From contig NZ_JAMLIE010000002.1 of the NCBI RefSeq assembly GCF_023954335.1, forward strand, positions 868,001 through 932,000: a DNA stretch of 64,000 nucleotides. Direction: 5' to 3'. Position numbers and translations under genes: made by a program. Positions 17,022-27,532 of the stretch are shown piece by piece. The stretch comes from Aquamicrobium sp. Lineage in GTDB: Bacteria > Pseudomonadota > Alphaproteobacteria > Rhizobiales > Rhizobiaceae. Within the stretch, counting starts at the first letter, position 1, and each line of letters begins with the position of its first letter. A model generated the notes under the pieces. That model was not told where the DNA came from. It searched no databases and saw nothing but the letters and a program-made list of their open reading frames with translations.

Positions 17022-17042
17022 GGGCCGGTGTATTTCCGGCCC
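17022..17042 (+). other. hairpin in the sufS2-sufB gap
   Basis: GGGCCGG and CCGGCCC form a perfect 7-bp stem around a 7-nt loop, 11 nt after the sufS2 stop. The palindrome CTATATAG follows immediately at 17048-17055. It could stabilise or process the operon mRNA, or mark an internal promoter region for sufB. There is no U-run, so it is not a classic terminator. Confidence 0.45.
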
Positions 17043-17138
17043 GAGCGCCTATATAGAGCGCATACCGCGACAAAGACGCGGCCTTATGCGATTTCGACAA
17101 CTGCCGGGCCTTGAACCCGGCGAGGATGGAGAACGCCG

Positions 17139-18653
<1,515 letters not shown>

Positions 18654-18700
18654 GGCCGACAGACCCAACCGGCCGGCAAGACTATTCAGGAAGACATACC

Positions 18701-19456
18701 ATGCTTGAGATCAAGAACCTGCACGCCCGCATCGCCGAGGACGGCACCGAGATCATCCGCGGCCTGAACCTGACCGTGAAGGCCGGCGAGGTCGCCGCCA
18801 TCATGGGGCCGAACGGCTCCGGCAAGTCGACGCTCAGCTACATTCTCGCCGGGCGCGACGATTACGAGGTGACCGAGGGCGACATCCTCTACAACGGCGA
18901 ATCCATCCTCGAGATGGACCCGGCCGAGCGCGCCGCCTCCGGCATCTTCCTCGCCTTCCAGTATCCGATGGAGATACCCGGCGTTCCGACCATGGAATTC
19001 CTGAAAGTTGCGATGAACGCGCAGCGCCGGGCGCGCGGCGAGGAGGATCTGAAGATCCCCGAATTCCTGAAGCGCGTGAAGGAGGCGGCCGCCTCGCTCT
19101 CGATCGACATGGACATGCTGAAGCGGCCGCTCAACGTCGGCTTTTCCGGCGGCGAGAAGAAGCGGGCGGAAATCCTTCAGATGAAGCTGTTGCAGCCGAA
19201 GCTGTGCGTGCTCGACGAGACCGATTCCGGCCTCGACATCGACGCTCTCAAGATCGTCTCGGACGGCGTCAACGCGCTGCGCGCGCCGGACCGCGCCTTC
19301 CTCGTCATCACCCACTACCAGCGCCTGCTCGAGCACATCGTGCCGGACAGCGTGCATGTGCTCTATCGCGGCCAGGTCATCAAGTCGGGCGACAAGAGCC
19401 TCGCGCTCGACCTCGAACGCGAGGGCTATGCCGGCGTGATCGGCGAGGCGGCGTAA
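18701..19456 (+). CDS. sufC: SufC ATPase
   Basis: 251 residues. ABC-type ATPase: Walker A MGPNGSGKSTLSYILAG, signature NVGFSGGEKKRAEILQ, Walker B LCVLDETDSGLDID, switch histidine in LVITHYQRLL. The GGEKKR signature is diagnostic for SufC rather than transport ATPases. It powers conformational change in SufBC2D. Start chosen at ATG 18701 (MLEIKNLHARIAEDG), preceded by AGGAAG; upstream in-frame codons overlap sufB and are not coding. sufD follows 10 nt downstream. Confidence 0.97.
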   Translation: MLEIKNLHARIAEDGTEIIRGLNLTVKAGEVAAIMGPNGSGKSTLSYILAGRDDYEVTEGDILYNGESILEMDPAERAASGIFLAFQYPMEIPGVPTMEFLKVAMNAQRRARGEEDLKIPEFLKRVKEAAASLSIDMDMLKRPLNVGFSGGEKKRAEILQMKLLQPKLCVLDETDSGLDIDALKIVSDGVNALRAPDRAFLVITHYQRLLEHIVPDSVHVLYRGQVIKSGDKSLALDLEREGYAGVIGEAA

Positions 19457-19466
19457 GGAGGGCGCG

Positions 19467-20732
19467 ATGAACATCCATTCCAGCCCCGTGCTGACGCCGG
19501 CCGAGACCGCGCTGGTCGAGGCGTTCGCGGAGCGCATCTCCGAGCTGCCGGGCGACGCCGACATCGCGCTGACCCGCGACAACGCCGTCGAGCGGCTGAA
19601 GGCCGGCCTGCCGACCCGCCGCATCGAGGCGTGGCACTATACGGATTTGCGCCGGCTTCTCGCCACGGTGCCGGCGTTCGATCCCGCGGCCAAGCCCGAG
19701 GCGCCGCGCGCGCTGATCGAGGGCTCGTCCGTGCTGCGCGTCGCCAATGGCGAGGCGCTGCCTGCGCCGCGGATCGAGGGCGTCGAGATCGTGCCGTTCG
19801 GCGCGCTGCTGACGGCGGGCGACGCCCGCGCCGCGATGGCCCCGGTCGACCGGGACGACGCCATCGGCGCGATCAACGCCGCCTTCGCCGCCGACGGCTT
19901 CGGCCTGACAATCGCTGACAATGCGCAGATTTCCTCGCCGATCGAGATCCAGAACCTGCAAGCCGGCGGGCAGGTCCATGCCCGCTTCCCGGTCACGGTC
20001 GGCGCGGGCGCGAAGGCCACCGTCATCGAGCGGCAGGCCGGCTCGGGCGCGGCGCTGATCAGCTCCGTCTCCTCGCTCGACCTCGGCGAGGGCGCCGAAA
20101 TTCTCTGGATCATCGTCCAGGAGCAGGCCGAGACGGCGACCCATCTCGGCCAGTTCAACGCCACGCTCGGCAAGGACGCGAAGCTCACCCTGTTCATCAT
20201 GAATGCGGGCGGCAAGCTGGTGCGCCAGGAAGTGCGCGTCGACGCCGCCGGCGAGGGCTCGGACTTCCAGCTTCGCGGCGTCAACCTGCTCGGCGGCGAG
20301 ACCCATTGCGACGTGACCATGGTGCTCGACCATTCGGCGCCGCACACGACCTCGACCGAGATCGTCCGCAACGTCGCGACCGACCGCGCGCACGGTGTGT
20401 TCCAGGGGCAGATCAGGGTCGCCCAGATCGCGCAGAAGACCGACGCGCGCATGGCTTGCAACACGCTGCTCCTGTCGGACGATTCCGAGTTCTCGACCAA
20501 GCCGGAGCTGGAGATCTTCGCCGACGACGTCGCCTGTGGCCACGGCGCGACGGTGACGGAGATCGACCGCGACCATCTGTTCTACCTTATGGCGCGCGGC
20601 GTCGACGAGAAGCAGGCGCGCGGGCTCCTGATCAAGGCGTTCCTCGCCGAGATCGTCGAGGAGCTGGAGGACGAGGCGCTGGTGGCGGCGCTCGAGGACA
20701 AGCTCGACCAGTGGTTCGCCACGCACGGATGA
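19467..20732 (+). CDS. sufD: Fe-S cluster assembly protein SufD
   Basis: 421 residues. The N-terminal helical part ends in TRRIEAWHYTDLRRLL, a hallmark of SufD. The C-terminal beta-helix contains QGQIRVAQIAQKTDARMACN, followed by LLSDDSEFSTKPELEIFADD and VACGHGATVTEIDRDHLFYL with the conserved His. SufD pairs with SufB in the scaffold and is needed for iron entry. ATG preceded by AAGGAGGGCGCG, a strong ribosome site. The next gene starts 3 nt after its stop. Confidence 0.96.
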   Translation: MNIHSSPVLTPAETALVEAFAERISELPGDADIALTRDNAVERLKAGLPTRRIEAWHYTDLRRLLATVPAFDPAAKPEAPRALIEGSSVLRVANGEALPAPRIEGVEIVPFGALLTAGDARAAMAPVDRDDAIGAINAAFAADGFGLTIADNAQISSPIEIQNLQAGGQVHARFPVTVGAGAKATVIERQAGSGAALISSVSSLDLGEGAEILWIIVQEQAETATHLGQFNATLGKDAKLTLFIMNAGGKLVRQEVRVDAAGEGSDFQLRGVNLLGGETHCDVTMVLDHSAPHTTSTEIVRNVATDRAHGVFQGQIRVAQIAQKTDARMACNTLLLSDDSEFSTKPELEIFADDVACGHGATVTEIDRDHLFYLMARGVDEKQARGLLIKAFLAEIVEELEDEALVAALEDKLDQWFATHG

Positions 20733-20735
20733 TCG

Positions 20736-21986
20736 GTGGCGCAGATGGACCAGATCGTGGAGCATGCGGCCTATGACGTCGAGGCAGTGCGCCGGGATTT
20801 CCCGATCCTGTCGCGCACCGTCTACGGCAAGCCGCTCGTCTATCTCGACAACGGCGCGTCGGCCCAGAAGCCGCAGGTCGTGATCGACACGGTCGCCCAC
20901 GCCTATTCCAACGAATACGCCAACGTCCATCGCGGCCTGCATTTCCTGTCGAACGCCGCGACCGACGCCTATGAGCGTTCGCGCGAGACGGTGCGCCGCT
21001 TCCTCAACGCGGGAAGCGTTGACGAGATCGTCTTCACCCGCTCGGCCACCGCCTCGATCAACACCGTGGCCTATGGCTGGGGCATGCCCAATATCGGCGC
21101 CGGCGACGAGATCGTCCTGTCGATCATGGAGCACCACTCCAACATCGTGCCGTGGCATTTCATCCGCGAGCGGCAGGGCGCCAAGCTGGTGTGGGCGCCG
21201 GTGGACGACGAGGGCGTCTTCCATCTCGACGCGTTCGAGAAATGCCTGACGGAGCGGACGAAGCTCGTCGCGATCGCCCACATGTCGAACGCGCTCGGCA
21301 CGGTGACGCCGGTGAAGGAGATCGTCCGCATCGCCCATGCGCGCGGCATCCCGGTGCTGGTCGATGGCAGCCAGGCGGCCGTCCACATGCCGGTGGATGT
21401 TCAGGACCTCGGCTGCGACTGGTACGTCTTCACCGGCCACAAGGTCTACGGCCCGTCCGGCATCGGCGTCCTATACGGCCGCAAGGACCGGCTGGCCGAG
21501 ATGCGGCCCTTCGAGGGCGGCGGCGAGATGATCGAGACCGTCACCGAGGAGACGGTGACCTATAACGAGCCGCCGCACCGCTTCGAGGCCGGCACGCCGC
21601 CGATCGTGCAGGCGATCGGGCTGGGCGCGGCGCTGGAATACATGGAGCGGATCGGCCGCGAGCGCATCGCCGCGCACGAGGCGGAGCTGACGGCCTACGC
21701 GCATGAGCGGCTGCGCGCGATCAATTCGCTGCGCATCTTCGGCAACGCGCCGGGCAAGGGGGCCATCGTCTCCTTCGAGCTCGAGGGCATCCACGCCCAT
21801 GACGTGTCGATGCTGATCGATCGCTCGGGCGTCGCCGTGCGCGCCGGCACTCATTGCGCCCAGCCGCTGCTGAAGCGTTTCGGCGTGACCTCGACCTGCC
21901 GCGCCTCGTTTGCGATGTATAATACCAGGGCCGAGATCGATGTTCTGGCCGAGGCGCTGGAAAAAGCGCGAGGATTTTTCGGATGA
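20736..21986 (+). CDS. sufS: cysteine desulfurase SufS
   Basis: 416 residues. Group II desulfurase: YLDNGASAQKPQVVID, the histidine of IVLSIMEHHSNIVPW, PLP lysine in FTGHKVYGPSGIGVLYG, and the persulfide cysteine in VAVRAGTHCAQPLL. GTG at 20736 gives the longest reading, 3 nt past sufD; ATG at 20745 is an alternative. It is the second desulfurase in the operon. SufS enzymes normally need SufE or SufU for efficient transfer, and neither is encoded here. sufT overlaps its stop by 4 nt. Confidence 0.95.
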   Translation: MAQMDQIVEHAAYDVEAVRRDFPILSRTVYGKPLVYLDNGASAQKPQVVIDTVAHAYSNEYANVHRGLHFLSNAATDAYERSRETVRRFLNAGSVDEIVFTRSATASINTVAYGWGMPNIGAGDEIVLSIMEHHSNIVPWHFIRERQGAKLVWAPVDDEGVFHLDAFEKCLTERTKLVAIAHMSNALGTVTPVKEIVRIAHARGIPVLVDGSQAAVHMPVDVQDLGCDWYVFTGHKVYGPSGIGVLYGRKDRLAEMRPFEGGGEMIETVTEETVTYNEPPHRFEAGTPPIVQAIGLGAALEYMERIGRERIAAHEAELTAYAHERLRAINSLRIFGNAPGKGAIVSFELEGIHAHDVSMLIDRSGVAVRAGTHCAQPLLKRFGVTSTCRASFAMYNTRAEIDVLAEALEKARGFFG

Positions 21987-22381
21987 CGACGATGGACGAG
22001 ACCCGCAACGACACAGAGGACGCCGGCGCGCCGGCCGATTCGGTCTTCTCCGCCTCGGCGATCCCCGAGGACGAGCTGGTACGGCTGACCGACGACATCA
22101 TCGGCGCGCTGAAGACGGTCTACGACCCGGAGATCCCGGCCGACATCTACGAGCTCGGCCTGATCTACCGCATCGACATCGAGGACGACCGCTCGGTCAA
22201 GATCGACATGACGCTGACCGCGCCGGGCTGCCCGGTCGCCGGCGAGATGCCGGGCTGGGTCGAGAACGCGGTCGGCGCGGTAGAGGGCGTGTCGGGCGTC
22301 GCGGTGAAGATGACGTTCGACCCGCCATGGAGCCCGGACCGCATGTCCGAGGAGGCCCGCGTCGCGGTCGGCTGGTACTGA
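21983..22381 (+). CDS. sufT: SUF system Fe-S assembly protein SufT (DUF59/MIP18)
   Basis: 132 residues. An acidic N-terminal tail of about 40 residues precedes the DUF59 domain: VYDPEIPADIYELGLIYRID, then MTLTAPGCPVAGEMPGWVEN with the conserved Cys in T-x-P-x-C, and VKMTFDPPWSPDRMSEEAR. SufT proteins help mature Fe-S proteins under high demand. ATG overlaps the sufS stop (ATGA), indicating translational coupling. Confidence 0.95.
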   Translation: MTTMDETRNDTEDAGAPADSVFSASAIPEDELVRLTDDIIGALKTVYDPEIPADIYELGLIYRIDIEDDRSVKIDMTLTAPGCPVAGEMPGWVENAVGAVEGVSGVAVKMTFDPPWSPDRMSEEARVAVGWY

Positions 22382-22484
22382 CCCGTCTTGTGACGACCGT
22401 CTTGCGCTCCGGCGCAATCTCTCCCATCTTGATGGGGGAACGACCATTGCGCCGGCCTTGAACCGGCGGCTTTTGGAGAAGGCG

Positions 22485-22874
22485 ATGAGCAGGTTCCAGG
22501 TGATGACGATGACCGACGCCGCGGCGGCGCGCGTGCGCGAGATCGTGGCCAGCCGCGCGGGCGCGCTCGGCCTCCGCGTCGGCGTCAAGAAGGGCGGCTG
22601 CGCCGGCATGGAATACACGGTCGACCTCGTGACCGAGCCGGTCGCGGGCGAGGACCACATCGAGCGCGAGGGCGCGGAGGTCTGGATCGCGCCGGCGGCC
22701 GTGCTGTTCCTGCTCGGTACCGAGATGGACTTCGAGACGACGAAGCTCAGGACCGGCTTCACCTTCCGCAACCCGAACCAGTCGTCGGCCTGCGGCTGCG
22801 GCGAATCGGTGGAGCTGAAGCCGGCGGACCTGAAGGCGCTGGCCGAGGCGCGCGCCGCCGCCGACGCCGCCTGA
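22485..22874 (+). CDS. sufA: A-type Fe-S carrier SufA/IscA
   Basis: 129 residues. The three cluster-binding cysteines are in VKKGGCAGMEYTVD and SSACGCGESVEL, the HesB/IscA pattern. It carries nascent clusters from the Suf scaffold to targets. Start chosen at the ATG giving MSRFQVMTMTDAAAARV, 3 nt after GGAGAAGG; an upstream in-frame start at 22458 is weaker. The 103-nt gap before it contains three consecutive short hairpins (TTGCGC/GCGCAA, CCCAT/ATGGG, CGCCGG/CCGGCG), possibly setting sufA mRNA stability. Confidence 0.95.
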   Translation: MSRFQVMTMTDAAAARVREIVASRAGALGLRVGVKKGGCAGMEYTVDLVTEPVAGEDHIEREGAEVWIAPAAVLFLLGTEMDFETTKLRTGFTFRNPNQSSACGCGESVELKPADLKALAEARAAADAA

Positions 22875-22925
22875 GCGCCGGGCGGCGCGATGCCCACCCC
22901 GATCCGCGTTTCCGGGGGAACTCCC

Positions 22926-23282
22926 ATGACCGCACCGTCCGAATTGCGCGTGTCGAAGGACCGACGGCTGCTTGCCGTGACCTTTCCGGGCGAGCCCCCG
23001 TTCGAGTTCACGGCCGAGCTGCTGCGCGTCCTGTCGCCCTCGGCCGAGGTGCAGGGCCACTCGCCCGAGCAGCGCGTGACCGTGCCGGGCAAGAAGGACG
23101 TCGCGATTGCCCGCATCGAGCCGGTCGGCAACTACGCGGTGCGCATCGTCTTCGACGATTTCCACGAAAGCGGCATCTTCACCTGGTCGTATTTCATGAC
23201 GCTCGGCCGCGAGAAGGACGAACGCTGGCAGTCCTATCTCGACGAACTGGCCGCCAAGGGCCTGTCGCGCGAGCGCCGCTGA
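22926..23282 (+). CDS. DUF971 domain protein
   Basis: 118 residues. The DUF971 (gamma-butyrobetaine hydroxylase N-terminal-like) fold is indicated by LRVSKDRRLLAVTFPGEPPF, SPSAEVQGH, VAIARIEPVGNYAVRIVFDD and the end HESGIFTWSYFMTLGREKDE. The ATG at 22926 follows GGGGGA. It sits 51 nt after sufA on the same strand. DUF971 is fused to a DUF59 domain and an Mrp ATPase in plant HCF101, an Fe-S carrier, so its place next to sufT and sufA suggests an accessory role in Fe-S assembly (inference). Confidence 0.85.
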   Translation: MTAPSELRVSKDRRLLAVTFPGEPPFEFTAELLRVLSPSAEVQGHSPEQRVTVPGKKDVAIARIEPVGNYAVRIVFDDFHESGIFTWSYFMTLGREKDERWQSYLDELAAKGLSRERR

Positions 23283-23293
23283 GGGGCGGAAAG

Positions 23294-23749
23294 CTACTCG
23301 TCGGGGCCGAGGATCGCCTCGATGCGGCGCATCTGCTCGCCCATGGCGTCGCACTCCGCGACGGTCGATTGCGCCATCACCCGGTCGAGAATGCCGCAAT
23401 AGAGCTTCAGCGCCGCCATCAGCCGCTTCTCGCCTTCCGCCGTGAGGTGAAGGCGCATGATCCGCTTGTCGGCCGCATCGCTTTCGCGGTGGATCAGCTC
23501 CTGCGCGACGAGCTGCGGCACCAGCATGGTGATCGAGGAGCGGCCGACGAGCAGCTTGCGGGCAACCTCGTGCTGCGACGAGCCGGGATGGCGGTAGATG
23601 TTCATCAGGACGTCGAGCTGGCCGATCTTCAGGTCGAGCGGCGCGAGCGCCCTCGTCAACTCGCGCACCACCGCGCGCTCCGCGCGCACCAGCGCGATCC
23701 AGTTGCGGAAGCGGGGATTGTCCCAGGGCAGGGCGGGCTTGGCTGTCAT
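23294..23749 (-). CDS. MarR family transcriptional regulator
   Basis: 151 residues of winged-helix regulator: helix-turn-helix in IYRHPGSSQHEVARKLLVGR, recognition helix SSITMLVPQLVAQELIHRES, and wing DAADKRIMRLHLTAEGEKRL with the D-x-R motif. It binds DNA as a dimer; target and ligand are unknown. Convergent with the end of the suf operon. The autotransporter ends 301 nt upstream on the same strand. Confidence 0.9.
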   Translation of the reverse strand: MTAKPALPWDNPRFRNWIALVRAERAVVRELTRALAPLDLKIGQLDVLMNIYRHPGSSQHEVARKLLVGRSSITMLVPQLVAQELIHRESDAADKRIMRLHLTAEGEKRLMAALKLYCGILDRVMAQSTVAECDAMGEQMRRIEAILGPDE

Positions 23750-24050
23750 GCGCGGATACGAAGAAGGCTCATTGAACGACGTGGCGGTTTCCCGCCTATC
23801 GGTAGCCTATTCGCGCCCGGCGAACAAATGGCCCGCGGCGACCACGAACGGAAACAAGGGCCGCGACCGCGAAGCCGGCGCGCGAAGCGCGCTCGGCGTG
23901 AGCGAGTAGATGGTGCCAGCGGGCGAAGGGCTCCGGCATGGCGACGTGGAACTCACCACAGGAGTCGAGCCCTTGGCGGGTGAGGGCGCAAGCGCCCGAC
24001 CGAAAGCGGACCTGCCTGCAACGGATGCAGCAGATCCGCCTCAGGCCCGA
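23750..24050. other. intergenic region without a supported gene
   Basis: About 300 nt between the MarR gene and the autotransporter 3' end. Near 23.98-24.0 kb is a hairpin with GGGCGC/GCGCCC arms that could terminate the autotransporter transcript. The right-hand part should hold the MarR promoter. No repeat family member, tRNA fragment or convincing small gene was seen. Confidence 0.5.
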
Positions 24051-27000
24051 CTAGAAGGTCACGCGCCAGTTGGCGGCGATCCACGCATCTGGCCCGTCCG
24101 ACTGCGTTGTGGCATTTCCCATGACCGAAAGCGTCGAAGCCAGTCCTGCTGGTAGGTGGCGCCGCCGAGATCGAACGCATAGAGGCCGGTCACCTGGCCG
24201 GTCACATTGGCGCTCTTGTCCTCGAAACGATGCACGCCTTCCAGCGTGCCGATCAGCCGGAACGCACCGGTGAGGGGATATGTGGCGTCGAAGCCGTAGC
24301 GCAGTTCGGTCGATGTGTCGCAGAGCTTGTTGAACGCGGCCGGGAAACCGCCGCCAGTCTCGCTATAGGCGTCGAAGCATCCCCTCGAATAGGAGAGGTC
24401 GGCATAGGGCGAGAAATATTGGATGGCGTTTTCCCATTGCAGACGCCCGCGTATCCCATAGCCGGAGGCGTCCGTGGAGCCGAACGAGGAATCGATGACG
24501 CCCCCATTCATGTAGTTGCGGGTAAAGTCGGCGCTGCCCCACATGCCCGAGGCGGTAAGGGCGCCCCACAACCCGCCATTGTCGGTGGCGTAGAGCCGGG
24601 AGAGGGCTTCCACCTTCACGTAGCCGGCGGAAAGATCGGCCCGCCCACCGAGGCCTAGAGCCTGATCGAAGCGCGTGAAGCCCGCCGCCGCGTTGATCTG
24701 CACAGCGCCGAAATTGTAGCCGACGCCGATCTCGCCGATGCCGATACGGCCATCATCGCCGCTGCCGTCGATGCGGCCCCAATCGCCGCCGATCCAGGCG
24801 ATCGTCTTGCCGGGGGCGGCGCGGCGGTCGAGCGGACGGCTCCCCGCGCCGTTGAGAAGAAGATTGACATTGCCGAGCGTGGCGACGTTGGCCACGCCGG
24901 CATCCGCCAGGCTGGCGTTGAACTCATCGACGATGATAACGCCCACGCCGCCAGTGCCGCCGCCGCCGCCGGTATCCCCGCCACCGGTATCCCCGCCGCC
25001 GGTGTCCCCTCCGCCGGTATCCCCGCCACCGGTATCCCCGCCACCGGTGTCTCCGCCGCCCGTATCGCCACCGCCCGTATCACCACCGCCAGTGTCTCCG
25101 CCACCTGTGGTGCCATCGCAACTCGCGGCCCCGGTGCCGTTGCCGCGGGCGACGAAAAGCCGGTCGTCGCGCGTTTCGCCCACTACGATGCTTCCGTCGC
25201 AACTGGCCGCGCGGGCGATTCGAGTGACATTGCCGACAACCGTGGCCCCGCTGTCTCTCAGCCAGTCTTCCACGGTCATCATCCCCGTGTCCTCGGCCCA
25301 GCGAAAGCCGTGCTTGCCCGCAATGTCGCCGTCGTCGGCCTCGCCCACGACGACGAGCCCGTTGCCGGAAATCCCGTACGCCGTGGAGGCGCCGACATAG
25401 CCGGGATAGGCGCCCGGAAGGTGGCCAAGCTCCTGCAAGGCGCCGTCGACCCAGCGCACCGCGTTGTAGCTATAGACACCGGCATTGCCGGCGATGACGC
25501 GGCCATCGTCCGACACGTCCACGGCCCAGGAACGCGCTTCTACCGTCGCCCAGTCGGGCTTTTCCGGATTCTCAAGCGGAGTCATGCCCGTATCGGCAGT
25601 CCACCGGAAGGCTTGGGGAAGGACGCCCAGCTGCGACGTGCCGACGATAACCGCGCCGTCGTAAGAGGCGGCACGCGCTGCGGCCGATGTCTCGCCACTC
25701 AGCTCGCCGAGACTTTGCATGCCGTCGTCTTCATCCCAGCGGAATGCGTGCGTTTGCCCGCCGGCATCGGCTGCGCTTCCGACGACCACGGTTCCGTCAC
25801 CCGACACGCCCCAGGCGTCCGAATTGTTTGTGCCGAGCGACCCGAGATCGCGGAAGCCGCCCGCCGCAGACCACAGATAGGCGCGCTTTCCCGTCAAGGG
25901 CGAGCCTAGCAGATCGTTGCCGGCAGAGCCGACGATCACGTCGCCCGTATTGGATATCCCGGTCGCCGTGAACCAGTTGCTCGACCCCGCCCCTCCATCC
26001 GGCACCCCACCGATGTTGGCCATGCCCCCGCTCTCGGTCCAGACGAAACCACGCGCGGCCGTGGAGGACGACGGGGAGAGGGTTCCCACCACTTTCGAGC
26101 CGTCTGCGGAAACGGCGCCCGCCATGATGGACGCATGCTCGCCGGTCGGCGCCAGCAGGGTCGGGTTCGCTGGTGGCGTGCCGGTGTCGCCGCCGCCTGT
26201 CGTGCCGCCGCAGCCGGCGGACCCGGTGCCGTTGCCGCGCGCGATGAACATCTGGTTCTCGCCGGTCGCCGGGCCGGTTTCGCCGACCACGACGCTGCCG
26301 TCGCAATTGGTCGCGCGGGCGGCATATGTGATGTCCTTAATAATCGTCGCGCCGCTGTCGCGCAGCCAGTCCTCGACGGTCTGCATGCCATCGCCCTCCG
26401 TCCAGCGGAAGCCGCGCATCGTCGTCGTGCCGTCGATCTGGGTCTCGCCCACGACCACGTCGCCATTGCCGGAAACGCCGAAGGCGAAGGAGTAGTTGTC
26501 GCCGAGGCCGGAGCCCGGTGTCGTCAGGTCTTGAGGAACGGTGTCAACCCACCGCACGGCGTGCATCTTGCCGCTCGCGCCGTTGTGGGCCTGACCGACG
26601 ATGACCCGCCCGTCGTCGGAGATGTCCCGCGCAACGGATTGGTTGCCGCCGTTGAGCAAGGGCAGATTCTCGACCTGGCCGCTCGCTTCCGTCCAGACCG
26701 AGGCGCGCGACAAATATCCGCTCGCCGTGTTGCCGGCCACGACCGAACCGTCATAGCTGGCGGCCATGAAGGGATACCCGGCGGAGAATTCGCCGATATC
26801 GCCCATGCCGTCAGTCTGCGTCCAGCGAAAGCCGCGGGCTACCCCGTAAAGATCGTATGACAGGCCGACTACGGCCTGCCCGTCGCCCGAAACACCCAAC
26901 GCGTTCGACGTGGCGTGGCCATCGAGAGTGCCGAGATCGACAAAACCGCCGGCCTCCGTCCACATATAGCCGCGGGACCACGCGCCGGTTTCGCCGAACA

Positions 27001-27334
27001 TGTCGACGGACGCCTGGCCGACAATCACGCCGCCATCGTTCGAGACGCCCGTCGCCGTGAACCTCTGGGTATATGTACCGCCGAGCGTGGCATTGCCGAT
27101 CAGGCTCATGCCGTCGGGCTGGGTCCACACGAAGCCGCTGCGAGACGTGGCCGACCAGGGGTTGAGGGTGCCGACGACCACCGAACCGTCGGCGGAGACG
27201 CCGCCGACGATCACGCCCTTCTCGTCCGGTGGCGTGACCGGCAGCAGCTCCGCCGCGGCAGCCGCCAGCGCGACCGACGATACGCCGAGCGCGGTGCAGG
27301 CAAGCAGGCGGGTGGTTCGGATTCGATAACGCAT
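24051..27334 (-). CDS. HAF-repeat autotransporter with a C-terminal frameshift
   Basis: About 1090 residues. Signal peptide MRYRIRTTRLLACTALG...ALAAAAAE is followed by two tandem passenger modules (about 30-385 and 395-745). Each is built of short HAF-type repeats (G-x-S-x-D-G-x-V-V-V-G, then F-R-W-T) and ends with TVEDWLRDSGAT and FIARGNGTG or LFVARGNGTG. A linker of nine GGGDT units leads to a beta-barrel domain (FGAVQINAAAGFTRFD to YAFDLGGATYQQDW). The open frame then runs into an unrelated tail and stops at 24059. A third frame gives STLSVMGNATTQSDGPDAW and IAANWRVTF, then TAG at 24051: the expected last strand and terminal Phe beta-signal. One missing base near 24138 explains this. As written the barrel lacks its assembly signal; either an assembly error or a broken gene. 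Divergent from the kinase. Confidence 0.8.
24969..25103 (-). repeat. 15-bp minisatellite encoding the GGGDT linker
   Basis: Nine 15-bp units in the passenger-barrel linker of the autotransporter, each encoding five residues of a GGGDT register, with mainly synonymous third-base changes. Length changes would keep frame and vary linker length. A single GGGDT unit occurs at the end of the first passenger module, suggesting where the array began. Confidence 0.85.
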
Positions 27335-27532
27335 AGGGGCCCCTCGTCGAAAACAGCCCGGCAGCGGTCCCGCGCCAGGTTCCCTCGACGATAAGGCGGC
27401 AGTTCCCGCCTTCGCGCCATCCCCCGTTCAGGGGAGCTGAAACCGGCGGAAATTGCGGCTAGATTGCCCGGAGGGCAAAGGGGAGGATCGGCGACGGCGG
27501 CATTTTCCAAGGCGACGACGCCCACCATCGTC

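Noticed and set aside
23750..24050. Possible attachment site paired with the 3' end of tRNA-Leu
   Set aside because: Only short chance matches (such as TGGTGC) to the tRNA end were found and there is no integrase gene.
23910..24155. 81-codon plus-strand frame beyond the autotransporter end
   Set aside because: Overlaps the true autotransporter C-terminus on the other strand and shows no domain.
24969..25103. Tandem 15-bp repeats considered as a CRISPR-like array
   Set aside because: Units are contiguous without spacers and are in frame within a protein linker.
27464..27532. TTG at 27464 as the kinase start
   Set aside because: No ribosome site in front of it; ATG 27533 gives a cleaner N-terminal membrane helix, although the choice remains open.
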